From an uncultured bacterium (GTDB lineage Bacteria > Armatimonadota > JACIXR01), in the NCBI GenBank assembly GCA_938041455.1, contig CALITO010000002.1, positions 1 to 64,000 of the forward strand: 64,000 nucleotides of DNA, read 5' to 3'. Within the stretch, counting starts at the first letter, position 1. Each line of letters opens with the position of its first letter. Both the position numbers and the translations under genes were made by a program. This document shows positions 42,282 to 49,939 of this stretch, in pieces. The notes below the pieces were generated by a model that was given only the letters and a program-made list of their open reading frames with translations, searched no databases and was not told the DNA's origin.

Positions 42282-43925
42282 TTAGCGAGGAATCAACTTT
42301 ATCCTTTGGAGGTTCATCACTGCCCCTCCAGGGTTGGTCAAAGGACGCAGGGAAAGAGTATAACGCCCAGGCTTCAGTGTTATCCTACCCAAGCTCTTCT
42401 TCACGAATTCAGTCCACGAGCCGGTCTCCTCAACCACTCCCTTCAAGCTCTGATCGCCGACTTCTACTAAGAACTCGCTCCCACCCGTCCCCTTTTCAGA
42501 AGCGTAGACTATTTCCACATCAAAATCACCACCTCTTACCAAGACTATCTCCCAAGATACCCAGTCGTTGACATCCGTCCAGTAACCTATGTTATCCTTT
42601 CCTTCTCCCCACTCATAGCGCGCTGTCTTTCCATGCACCTGGGCAAAGCGGGCGGGAAGATCTACTTCGCCATTTTCTGCTTGGGAAATCGCCCAGTCTA
42701 CCTCTGGCTTCCCCACAAGTTCCAAAACGACTATCGTATCATAGGGGTCAGGAATAATGGGGGGGCAATCAAGGACAAGGGAAAGACCTTCTTGCTGGAA
42801 GGGAACAGGGGTCTTGTTCCCCATAATATATGCTTTTTTCACCTTCGTTTTCAAACCCCAGAGTTTTAGAGGGGCAGTGGGGTAATCAAATAAATGGACA
42901 AATATTCGGTTATCTTTCACTGTGCAACCGCCCAGGGGTGGATTATGTATGGGGAATGGCGAGGCTTCGGTGCCATAAATAGCGTCACCATATTTTCTTA
43001 ACCAAACTCCCATTTGTTTTAATCTCACGACGAACTCTGGTTGTATTTCTCCCGTGGGCATAGGTCCAACATTGAGGAGAAAGTTCCCTCCCTTGCTCAC
43101 TATATCCACCAGCGTCTGGATGAGCTGGCGGACGGATTTATGAGCGTGATCCTGAGCATGATAACCCCAGCTATTGTTGATTGTCATACAGGTCTCCCAA
43201 AGACGCCCTGCCATCCTTTGGGCTGGAACATACTGCTCGGGTGTGGAGAAATCTGCAGGAAGTCCCGTGCGGTCGTTAATTATCGCATTGGGAAGAAGAC
43301 GCCAAATCATCTTCAAAAGTTCTTCCGCTCGCCAATCCTGAGGAGGGTGTTCCCATCCGCCGTCAAACCAAATACCATCCGGCTTATATTTCTCACAAAG
43401 CTCCCTAATTTGTCCGAACATATAATCCAAATAACGATTGAAGTCCCTTTGATGTCCCGGTAGGTCCTCAACCCAGGCCGGACGAGGAGCATAATCGGGA
43501 TGATGCCAATCCAAAAGAGAGTAATAGAACATAATCTTCATCCCTTGCTCTTTACAAGCCTTGACCAGGTCGCCGATGAAGTCCCGTTTGGCAGGCGTGC
43601 TCATACAATCGTAGTTGGTGAGAGCACTATCAAACATACAAAAGCCATCGTGATGTTTTGAAGTAATCACAATATAACGCATCCCCGCCTCCTTTGCCAG
43701 TCTAACCCACTCGTCGGGCTTGTATTTGGTGGGATTGAATTGGGGGTATAGCTCCTCATACCTGGGAATAGGGATGCGCTCGTTGAACATCACCCATTCC
43801 CCCCTGCCCAGAAGGGAATACACTCCCCAATGGATGAACATTCCAAACTTTGCTTCCTTCCACCAGGCAAGTCTATCAGCCGGTGGCATCTGCGCCGCCA
43901 CAACTCCCGCAATTAAAAAACCCAT
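42282..43925 (-). CDS. exported alpha-L-fucosidase, GH29, with extra C-terminal domain
   Basis: A 547-residue GH29 enzyme. A short hydrophobic start (MGFLIAGVVAAQ) may be a minimal signal peptide. The domain signature is WWKEAKFGMFIHWGVYS (residues 21-37), followed by KHHDGFCMFDS (90-100) and GIWFDGGWEH with the nucleophile Asp188. A further C-terminal beta domain from about 415 (ARYEWGEGKDNIGYWTDVNDW, LKPGRYTLSLRP) resembles a carbohydrate-binding sandwich and is missing from the 399-residue homologue at 4793. AAGGAGGTG precedes the ATG. The gene stands alone and ends at a strong terminator. Confidence 0.9.
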   Translation of the reverse strand: MGFLIAGVVAAQMPPADRLAWWKEAKFGMFIHWGVYSLLGRGEWVMFNERIPIPRYEELYPQFNPTKYKPDEWVRLAKEAGMRYIVITSKHHDGFCMFDSALTNYDCMSTPAKRDFIGDLVKACKEQGMKIMFYYSLLDWHHPDYAPRPAWVEDLPGHQRDFNRYLDYMFGQIRELCEKYKPDGIWFDGGWEHPPQDWRAEELLKMIWRLLPNAIINDRTGLPADFSTPEQYVPAQRMAGRLWETCMTINNSWGYHAQDHAHKSVRQLIQTLVDIVSKGGNFLLNVGPMPTGEIQPEFVVRLKQMGVWLRKYGDAIYGTEASPFPIHNPPLGGCTVKDNRIFVHLFDYPTAPLKLWGLKTKVKKAYIMGNKTPVPFQQEGLSLVLDCPPIIPDPYDTIVVLELVGKPEVDWAISQAENGEVDLPARFAQVHGKTARYEWGEGKDNIGYWTDVNDWVSWEIVLVRGGDFDVEIVYASEKGTGGSEFLVEVGDQSLKGVVEETGSWTEFVKKSLGRITLKPGRYTLSLRPLTNPGGAVMNLQRIKLIPR

Positions 43926-44052
43926 TATAAGATAACACCTCCTTAAAGTATTTTTCCCTTATTTTAACAGAAAAATCAAAGGAAAAAAATATATCTCCCT
44001 CCAAAATAAAAAAGGCGGGAAAAAGCAGGGCATTCATTTGGGTGGGAATCCC

Positions 44053-44080
44053 TTTAACTTTTAGTGAAATTTGGTAAAAT
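44053..44080 (+). promoter_or_regulatory. promoter of the kdsC-lpt cluster (near-leaderless)
   Basis: TTTAAC (44053-44058) and TAAAAT (44075-44080) with a 16-bp spacer. The ATG at 44090 is 9 bases after the -10 box and no Shine-Dalgarno sequence is present. Confidence 0.5.
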
Positions 44081-44089
44081 TTATTTAGT

Positions 44090-44644
44090 ATGGCTCATTG
44101 GAAAAAGGAAGTGTCTACTGTTTCCCTGGTCGAGAGCATAAAGGGGCTCGCCATGGATGTTGATGGCGTGCTCACGGAGGGCTCAATAATCTGGGATTCA
44201 GAAGGACGGGAGTCCAAGATATTCAATGCCCAGGATGGTCTGGGTATATCCCTTGCCAAGACTGCCGGGTTATTCATCATCTGGATAACGGGTAGAAACT
44301 CAATTGTCGTGGATAAAAGGGCGGAAGAACTGGGTGTTGATCTGCTCATCCAGGGAGCGAGGGGAAAGGCGAAGGCTCTGAGGGAAGCCTGCTATCAATT
44401 GGGCATCTCGCCAAGAGAGATAGCCTATATAGGAGATGATTTGAACGATTTGCCCGCTCTTTTACTTGCAGGCTTGAAGATAGCGGTAGGGAACGCAGTT
44501 GAGGAGATAAGGGATATAGCAGACTTGATTTTGGAGAAAGAGGGAGGCAGAGGAGCGGTGAGGGAAGCAATAGAAGAAATTTTGAAAAAACAGGGAAAAT
44601 ACGAGGAAGCCCGTAAGCTCTTTCTTCAAAAATTGGAGGAGTAG
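44090..44644 (+). CDS. kdsC: KdsC-type HAD phosphatase (KDO-8-phosphate phosphatase)
   Basis: A 184-residue HAD phosphatase of the capless C0 KdsC type, which releases phosphate from 3-deoxy-manno-octulosonate 8-phosphate in LPS inner-core synthesis. Motif I is MDVDGVLTEG with Asp23 and Asp25; NAQDGLGISLAKTAG is the KdsC-specific substrate loop; motif II is WITGRNS; motif IV is AYIGDDLNDLPAL. A C-terminal tail (KEGGRGAVREAIEEIL) contributes to the tetramer active site in the family. It heads a seven-gene envelope cluster that leads into the Lpt genes, which supports the role. A related sugar-nonulosonate phosphatase is the main alternative. Confidence 0.9.
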   Translation: MAHWKKEVSTVSLVESIKGLAMDVDGVLTEGSIIWDSEGRESKIFNAQDGLGISLAKTAGLFIIWITGRNSIVVDKRAEELGVDLLIQGARGKAKALREACYQLGISPREIAYIGDDLNDLPALLLAGLKIAVGNAVEEIRDIADLILEKEGGRGAVREAIEEILKKQGKYEEARKLFLQKLEE

Positions 44645-45333
44645 TGCTAATCGTCCATACATCCGATATACATGGCAAATTAACCCCGGAAAAAGCGAAG
44701 AAACTCCTTCATTTCTATAAGGAGGGCGCTATTCTACTTGATTCGGGCGATGCCCTATCAGCAGGCAATCTGGATATCCGCTGGCGGGAGAGAACCCTCT
44801 CTCTTATGAGCCTCGTGGGATATACCGCAGGCGCATTGGGAAATAGAGAGTTTCATCCCTTCCCTCAACTTCTCCAATGGAAATTAAAAGATGCCTCCTT
44901 TACTCATCTATCCGCTAACATCGTTTCTGATTCAAAGATAGGGAAAATCCGTCCCTATATCATCTTAAAGGAAACGCTTCTTCGCCTAGGAATCATCGGG
45001 TTAACTTTACCACAAGTGAAAGGGGTTTGGGAGCACATACTTCCCCTCCATTTCTCGGAGCCAATTTCCTGCGGAGTAAAACTGGAAGAAGCATTGGAAG
45101 GAGAATGCGATTTTCTGATTTTCCTCACCCACCTGGGCATCGGAAGGGATATAAGGCTTGCCAGGGAACTGAGAATACCCTGTCTCATCCTTGGGGGACA
45201 TAGTCATATCCTCTTACAAGAACCCTTGAGGATAAACGATTGCTATATTATGCACTCCGGATGCTACGCCCGACACTTCGCCTTGATAGAAATAAACAGA
45301 GGAAAGGTAAGAGGATGGTTGGAAAACTTATAA
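44644..45333 (+). CDS. 5'-nucleotidase-like metallophosphoesterase
   Basis: A 229-residue calcineurin-like phosphoesterase without a signal peptide. Metal-ligand motifs are VHTSDIHGKL (DxH), LLDSGDAL (GD), FLTHLG (H) and ILGGHSHIL (GHxH), in the order of UshA/YfkN-type 5'-nucleotidases. The third motif reads GNREF instead of GNHEF, so the usual catalytic His is Arg. The C-terminal 5'-nucleotidase domain is absent. The start is GTG, overlapping the kdsC stop by one base. Its place between kdsC and the lpt genes suggests a lipid A or core-sugar phosphate substrate, perhaps taking the place of LpxH; this is inference. Confidence 0.83.
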   Translation: MLIVHTSDIHGKLTPEKAKKLLHFYKEGAILLDSGDALSAGNLDIRWRERTLSLMSLVGYTAGALGNREFHPFPQLLQWKLKDASFTHLSANIVSDSKIGKIRPYIILKETLLRLGIIGLTLPQVKGVWEHILPLHFSEPISCGVKLEEALEGECDFLIFLTHLGIGRDIRLARELRIPCLILGGHSHILLQEPLRINDCYIMHSGCYARHFALIEINRGKVRGWLENL

Positions 45334-46010
45334 GGGTCTCAATAATCGTGCCGGTTTACAATGAGGAGCGGACAGTTGAGGAATTGGTCAGACGTTTGAA
45401 AGAAGTGCCTTTGGAGAAAGAGGTAGTGATTGTTGACGATGGTTCAACGGATAAAACGAGGGAGATATTGGAAAATGTAAGGGATGAAACATTCCGTATT
45501 CTAACCCTCCCCCGTAATCTTGGCAAAGGTGCGGCCATAAGGGCAGCACTTCCATTCGTTAAGGGAGATGTAGTTGTTATTCAAGATGCGGATTTAGAAT
45601 ACAACCCCCAAGAGTTGCCCCTCGTATTGAAGCCGATCTTGGAAGGAAAGGAAGAGGTGGTTTATGGTTCTCGCTTCCTTCGGGGCAGACCGAAGATGCG
45701 TCTCCTAAATTTCATTGCTAATAAAATCCTCGCTTGGACAGCAACTCTGCTTTTGGGCAGGCGGATAACAGATGAGGCAACTTGTTATAAGGCTTTCAAA
45801 ACCTCCCTTCTTCGCTCCCTTGATTTGAAATGCAGGGGATTCGAGTTCTGCCCCGAGGTGACGGCAAAGATTGGGAGGAGAAAAGTAAGGATAAGGGAAA
45901 TCCCCATATCCTACACACCCCGCACTAAGAAGGAAGGTAAGAAAGTAAAATGGAAGGACGGTTTCATAGCGCTCTATACATTATTCAAATATCGCTTCTT
46001 CTGCTGGTAG
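45315..46010 (+). CDS. GT2 glycosyltransferase, dolichol-phosphate mannosyltransferase-like
   Basis: A 231-residue family GT2 enzyme without transmembrane helices. VSIIVPVYNEERTVEELV opens the GT-A fold, VVIVDDGSTDKT near 45 binds the nucleotide, and IQDADLEYNP holds the DxD-type metal motif. VYGSRFL follows, and DEATCYKAF is typical of DPM1-like and undecaprenyl-phosphate sugar transferases. The C-terminal PISYTPRTKKEGKKVKWKDG is the DPM1-like ending. Start ATG 45315, overlapping the previous gene by 19 bases; the next gene starts 61 bases before its end. It probably makes a lipid-linked sugar for LPS core or protein glycosylation. Confidence 0.9.
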   Translation: MVGKLIRVSIIVPVYNEERTVEELVRRLKEVPLEKEVVIVDDGSTDKTREILENVRDETFRILTLPRNLGKGAAIRAALPFVKGDVVVIQDADLEYNPQELPLVLKPILEGKEEVVYGSRFLRGRPKMRLLNFIANKILAWTATLLLGRRITDEATCYKAFKTSLLRSLDLKCRGFEFCPEVTAKIGRRKVRIREIPISYTPRTKKEGKKVKWKDGFIALYTLFKYRFFCW

Positions 46011-46504
46011 GGGGATGCGGAAGCAAGAAGGAGGCGTCCCCTACCCTACCCGAGCGGGAAGAAGAGAAAGTGGGCGTGGCTATCCAAGAGGCACACCTTG
46101 TTCAAAGCGATGCCCAGGGAAGAAAGATCTTGGAAATATGGGCAAATTCCAGCGAGGGCGAAGAGAAAAGATTGTTTTTAAAGGGAATTGGATGCCTCCT
46201 TTATGAGAAGGGAGAACCTTTCGCCGAACTCTCCGCACCATCCGCTATCTATCAGCCAGAAGAAGGGGTGCTATTTTTTAATAAAGGAGCGAATTTGAAG
46301 GATTTAGGAAGAGAACGTAACATAATTTGCGATTCGTTACAACTACTTTTTAAAGAGAAGAGAATCAGAGGAAAAGGGATTCATATAAAGTGGGGGGATA
46401 TGATATTGGAGGGAAAAGAACTGCTAGCAGATTGGGGACTGAATAAAGGAATGCTAAAGAGGGACGCAATAGTTAAAATTAATCTGAAAAGGAGGACTAA
46501 ATGA
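45950..46504 (+). CDS. lptC: LptC-like lipoprotein of the LPS export bridge
   Basis: A 184-residue lipoprotein with lipobox VGGC after a hydrophobic run (LYIIQISLLLLVGGC). The remainder forms the beta-jellyroll pattern of LptC/OstA folds: VGVAIQEAHLVQSDAQGRKIL, LLYEKGEPFAELSAPSAIY, VLFFNKGANLKDLGRERNIICD and KWGDMILEGKELLADW. LptC normally sits in the inner membrane through one helix and passes LPS to LptA; here a lipid anchor is predicted. The gene lies between GT2 and lptA, which supports the call more than sequence alone. It overlaps the GT2 gene by 61 bases in another frame. Confidence 0.8.
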   Translation: MEGRFHSALYIIQISLLLLVGGCGSKKEASPTLPEREEEKVGVAIQEAHLVQSDAQGRKILEIWANSSEGEEKRLFLKGIGCLLYEKGEPFAELSAPSAIYQPEEGVLFFNKGANLKDLGRERNIICDSLQLLFKEKRIRGKGIHIKWGDMILEGKELLADWGLNKGMLKRDAIVKINLKRRTK

Positions 46505-46998
46505 TGAGGAAAAAGAATGTTCTATGGCTAGTCCTTTTCACACTTGCCCTTACTTTAGCCCAACCAAAGGAAGCGAAGCTTCCCCAAGGTATCCTTAAGG
46601 CAGATAATATAGAGATAGATTGGTCCAAAAACACTTTAACTGCTTACCCCAACCCCTCTCTCCTCCTCCCCGATACCCAAGCCCAGGCAAAGAAGATGAC
46701 CATCTACCTAAATGAGAAAGGAGATATTGATAGAATAGAAGCGGAAGGAGATGTTTCCTTCAAGGTCTTGCAAGTGCTATCGGAGAATGTAAAACAAGAG
46801 GTAGAAGGAAAGGCTGACAAAGCAACTCTATCCGGCACTAACATCCTTTCCCTTCAAGGGGGGGCTCAGGCAAAGGTAACGAGGTCGGATAGGGAGGGAA
46901 CATCCCTGATAAAGGCTGAGAAGATAAACTTGGATTTAGAGAAGAAAACTCTTAAGGCGGAGGGGAATGTCCAACTGGAGTTCTCCCTTCCCTCCTAA
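46501..46998 (+). CDS. lptA: LptA-like periplasmic OstA-domain protein
   Basis: A 165-residue exported protein with signal peptide MMRKKNVLWLVLFTLALTLA. The OstA/LptA jellyroll shows GILKADNIEIDWSKNTLTAYP, AQAKKMTIYLNEKGDIDRIEA, GKADKATLSGTNILSLQGGA and KINLDLEKKTLKAEGNVQL, the expected 'DNIEID', 'GKADKAxL' and 'KINLDLEKxxLKAEGNV' repeats. LptA polymerises into the periplasmic bridge that carries LPS to the outer membrane. The ATG overlaps the lptC stop as ATGA and sits behind AGGAGG. It is short but complete. Confidence 0.88.
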   Translation: MMRKKNVLWLVLFTLALTLAQPKEAKLPQGILKADNIEIDWSKNTLTAYPNPSLLLPDTQAQAKKMTIYLNEKGDIDRIEAEGDVSFKVLQVLSENVKQEVEGKADKATLSGTNILSLQGGAQAKVTRSDREGTSLIKAEKINLDLEKKTLKAEGNVQLEFSLPS

Positions 46999-47004
46999 AA
47001 AGCA

Positions 47005-47715
47005 ATGCTAAGGACGCAAGGATTGGTCAAGGTATATGGGAAAAAAAGAGTAGTGAATGGCGTTTCCCTGAAGATAAACAGGGGAGAGGTTGTGGGACTT
47101 CTGGGACCGAATGGAGCAGGGAAAACAACCACATTTTATATGCTCATAGGTTTGCTCAAGCCTAACGAGGGCAAAGTTTATTTTGAAGACCGTGATATAA
47201 CCAAGTTTCCTATGTATAAGAGGGCGCTCCTGGGCATCGGCTACCTTGCCCAAGAACCATCCATATTCCGCCGGCTTACTGTAGAGGAAAACCTTCTTTT
47301 AGTTTTGGAAGCAAGGGGGATAAAAAATAAAAGGGAAATAGCGGACCAACTCCTGGAAGAGTTTTCCCTTTCCCATTTGAGAAAGATGCGAGGACAGGAC
47401 CTCTCAGGCGGAGAGAGGCGAAGGGTAGAGGTAGCAAGGGCTATGGTTGGAAACCCTCAGTTTATCCTCTTAGACGAGCCCTTCACAGGTATTGACCCTA
47501 TAACAGTGGAGGAACTCAAAAGGATAATATCCCTTCTCAAGAACAAAAACATAGGAGTCCTTCTCACCGACCACAATGTGCGTGATACTCTCTCCATTAC
47601 CGACCGCTCCTATATAATCTACCAAGGAGAGATACTCACCGAGGGTCCGCCCGAAAAGCTAGTTAACGACCCCTTAGCACGTCAATTTTATCTTGGAGAA
47701 AGGTTTGAGATATAA
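47005..47715 (+). CDS. lptB: LptB, LPS export ABC ATPase
   Basis: A 236-residue ABC ATPase that powers LPS extraction with LptF/LptG. Walker A is GPNGAGKTT at 34-42. The Q-loop is GYLAQEPSIFRRLTVEENL, a strongly LptB-like phrase. The signature is DLSGGERRRVEVARAM, Walker B FILLDEPFTGIDPI, and the switch His is in LLTDHNVRDTL. The C-terminal extension QGEILTEGPPEKLVNDP...LGERF is the LptB ending. It follows lptA by 6 bases and precedes an LptF/G permease by 1. Length is normal. Confidence 0.95.
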   Translation: MLRTQGLVKVYGKKRVVNGVSLKINRGEVVGLLGPNGAGKTTTFYMLIGLLKPNEGKVYFEDRDITKFPMYKRALLGIGYLAQEPSIFRRLTVEENLLLVLEARGIKNKREIADQLLEEFSLSHLRKMRGQDLSGGERRRVEVARAMVGNPQFILLDEPFTGIDPITVEELKRIISLLKNKNIGVLLTDHNVRDTLSITDRSYIIYQGEILTEGPPEKLVNDPLARQFYLGERFEI

Positions 47716-47716
47716 T

Positions 47717-48787
47717 ATGAGAATACTTACTAGATATATAATAGGCGAACTATCGCGCCCCTTCCTTTTCGGCGTTGCTGTATTTCTCCTTGTCTTCATT
47801 GGAGGTAAGTTCCTATTCGAGATAACAAAACTGCTCGTTGAGCAAAACGCTTCCCTCTGGCAAGCTTTTCAGCTCTTCCTGTATGGACTCGCCCCCATTA
47901 TCGTCCTAATACTACCTATGGCAACCTTGTTGGGGGTAATCTTGGGCTTAGGAAGATTCTCCAGTGAGGGTGAGACAGTGGCATTTTTCGCCGCAGGAAT
48001 AAGTCTTTGGAAGCTCCTCATCCCCCTGGCTATTTTTGCCTTGGGTGTGAGCTTGACCACCTTAGCCTTCAATGAGTATGTGGTCCCCTTCGCTAATCAA
48101 AGAGTAACGGAGATAGAGAAGGAGATAAGAAAGACAACCGGGGAAGAGGAAAACATAGTGGCTAAGCAGGAACAAAGAGGGGAAATGCAATTCGTTATGT
48201 ATGCTAAACGACTGATACCTCAAAAAGGCATATTAGAGGATGTTGTTGCCATAGAGTTCTGGAAGGGGAAGCCGGCCACAGTTCTAACGGCTAAACAAGC
48301 TGTATGGGGAGAGAAAAAATGGATTTTTAAAGAGGGGGAAATGCAGAGCCTGGAAGGGGAGAATTTATCCCGGGTTTATTTTAAAGAGAAGGAAGTGCTC
48401 TTTCCCCGCTCACCACAAGAGATAGCAAGGGGGAGTATGAAACCCGAGGATATGTCCTTCCGCCAACTTTCCACTTACATAGCCCAATTGGAGCTCTCAG
48501 GAGAACCATTCGCCTACCTCCTCGTCCATCTTCACAGGAAGATAGCCAACCCCTTCGCCGCTTTAGTTCTTGCCCTTTTAGGAATCCCCTTCGGCTTGAA
48601 ACCCTATAAAGGAAAAAGCATAGGAGTAGGTTTAAGCATTATTGTAATATTCCTCTATTATGTCGTATGGCACTACACGGCGATAATCGGGGAGAAAGGC
48701 TTACTTAATCCCTATTTATCCGCTTACTTCCCCAACATCCTTGGACTAATAGCGGGAATGCTTCTTTTAACCCGCTCCCCCAAATGA
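47717..48787 (+). CDS. LptF/LptG-family permease (second copy)
   Basis: A 356-residue inner-membrane permease of the LPS exporter, partner of the copy at 38704. The N-terminus MRILTRYIIGELSRPFLFG is typical; LPMATLLGVILGLGRFSSEGE near 75-95 is the coupling helix region; a periplasmic jellyroll covers about 130-260. The C-terminal part has VHLHRKIANPFAALVLALLG, LKPYKGKSIGVGLSIIV and ANFPNIL-like YFPNILGLIAGMLLL. I set the start at ATG 47717; a frame extension to 47693 lies within lptB and adds nothing. Two unlinked permease genes, one within the lpt cluster and one apart, is common outside Proteobacteria. Confidence 0.9.
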   Translation: MRILTRYIIGELSRPFLFGVAVFLLVFIGGKFLFEITKLLVEQNASLWQAFQLFLYGLAPIIVLILPMATLLGVILGLGRFSSEGETVAFFAAGISLWKLLIPLAIFALGVSLTTLAFNEYVVPFANQRVTEIEKEIRKTTGEEENIVAKQEQRGEMQFVMYAKRLIPQKGILEDVVAIEFWKGKPATVLTAKQAVWGEKKWIFKEGEMQSLEGENLSRVYFKEKEVLFPRSPQEIARGSMKPEDMSFRQLSTYIAQLELSGEPFAYLLVHLHRKIANPFAALVLALLGIPFGLKPYKGKSIGVGLSIIVIFLYYVVWHYTAIIGEKGLLNPYLSAYFPNILGLIAGMLLLTRSPK

Positions 48788-48792
48788 AAACC

Positions 48793-48845
48793 TATGGTAA
48801 ATATAGCGCAATAAAAACCAAAAACAGAAGAAAAACTTTACCATA
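48793..48845 (+). repeat. 9-bp inverted repeat before the polyol dehydrogenase gene, possible operator
   Basis: TATGGTAAA (48793-48801) and TTTACCATA (48837-48845) are perfect inverted copies 35 bp apart. The right copy covers the -35 box of the dehydrogenase promoter, a layout consistent with repressor binding and looping. No regulator gene is adjacent. Confidence 0.4.
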
Positions 48846-48864
48846 ATCATTTTGCATATAAAAT
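48837..48864 (+). promoter_or_regulatory. promoter of the dehydrogenase/membrane protein/gpsA unit
   Basis: TTTACC (48837-48842) and TAAAAT (48859-48864), spacer 16 bp, followed by an AAGGAGGTG ribosome site just before the ATG at 48895. Confidence 0.55.
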
Positions 48865-48894
48865 TGTTTAAAATTAACCAAGGAGGTGGCAATA

Positions 48895-49938
48895 ATGAAA
48901 ACCGCCAAAGCAGCTGTTTTGCATAAACCTTTTGATTTGAGAACAGAGGAGGTTGAAGTAAGGGAACCGGAAGATGAGGAAGTAATGATAAGGATTAAGG
49001 CGGTGGGCATCTGTGGTTCTGACATCCATTTTTATAAGGAAGGGAAGATCGGGAAGTTCGTAGTGGAAAAACCCCTCATTTTAGGACACGAGGCATCGGG
49101 AGAGATAGTGGAAGTGGGGAAGACTGTTAAAGAAAGAAGGATTGGCGATAGGGTAGCAATTGAACCGGGCATCCCCTGCCGCAAGTGCGAGTTTTGTAAG
49201 AAAGGCAAATATAATCTCTGCCCCGATATGAAGTTCCTCTCCTGCCCTCCATACGATGGTTTCTTCGTCGAATATGCGGTCGTTCCTTGGGATTTCACAT
49301 TCCCCCTTCCCAGCACTGTTTCCTTTGAGGAAGGAGCTATGGTTGAGCCACTCTCGGTTGGAATGCAAGCAGCGAAGCGCTCGGGCGTTTCCGCAGGTGA
49401 CACAGTTGCCATTTTGGGGGCTGGTCCCATAGGGCTTTGCACTTTACAGGTAGCTAAGGCTTTCGGCGCCTCTCCCATCATAATAACTGATGTCGTGCCC
49501 TCTCGTCTGGCACTCGCTGAAAAGATGGGCGCAACTTACACCATAAACGCAAAGGAAGAAGATGTGGTGAAGAGGATAAACGAGCTCACCCATGGCAGGG
49601 GGGTGGATGTAACATTTGAATGTGCCGGGCAGACCGCTACCACTCAAATCACTCCCTATATTACCAAGCCAGGTGGTATCATAACTCTTGTCGGCGTGAC
49701 CTCAGAGGAGGTCTACCCTATGCCTATGTTGGAGATCGCCCATATGAGAGAACTGGATGTGAGAGGTGTTTTCCGCTATGCCAATGTGCATTCCCTCACA
49801 GTGAAGCTTTTAGAAGAGGGAAAATTGGATGCCAAGCCCCTCATAACCCATAGCTTTTCTCTCGAACAAACCAAAGAAGCTTTGGAATTCGTGGATAAAA
49901 ATAAGGACAAAGTGATAAAAGCAGTAATTAAACCTTGA
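48895..49938 (+). CDS. zinc-dependent polyol/threonine dehydrogenase-like enzyme
   Basis: A 347-residue medium-chain dehydrogenase of the sorbitol/xylitol/L-threonine dehydrogenase group. The catalytic zinc site has Cys40 in GICGSDIHFY and His65-Glu66 in GHEASG. The structural zinc Cys are 95, 98, 101 and 109 (PCRKCEFCKKGKYNLC). The NAD-binding motif is VAILGAGPIGLCTLQ, and ADVV-type cofactor choice is suggested by ITDVVPSRL, fitting NAD. The FECAGQTATTQ and GVTSEEVYPMPM stretches resemble sorbitol and xylitol dehydrogenases. The ATG is fixed by AAGGAGGTG. It precedes the DUF6785-like membrane protein by one base, so a shared sugar or polyol substrate is likely. Confidence 0.92.
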   Translation: MKTAKAAVLHKPFDLRTEEVEVREPEDEEVMIRIKAVGICGSDIHFYKEGKIGKFVVEKPLILGHEASGEIVEVGKTVKERRIGDRVAIEPGIPCRKCEFCKKGKYNLCPDMKFLSCPPYDGFFVEYAVVPWDFTFPLPSTVSFEEGAMVEPLSVGMQAAKRSGVSAGDTVAILGAGPIGLCTLQVAKAFGASPIIITDVVPSRLALAEKMGATYTINAKEEDVVKRINELTHGRGVDVTFECAGQTATTQITPYITKPGGIITLVGVTSEEVYPMPMLEIAHMRELDVRGVFRYANVHSLTVKLLEEGKLDAKPLITHSFSLEQTKEALEFVDKNKDKVIKAVIKP

Positions 49939-49939
49939 G

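Noticed and set aside
47711..47716. TATAAT directly before the second lptF/G ATG
   Set aside because: There is no gap between the box and the ATG, so transcription would begin inside the gene; no -35 box. It is chance in AT-rich sequence and the gene is within the lpt operon.
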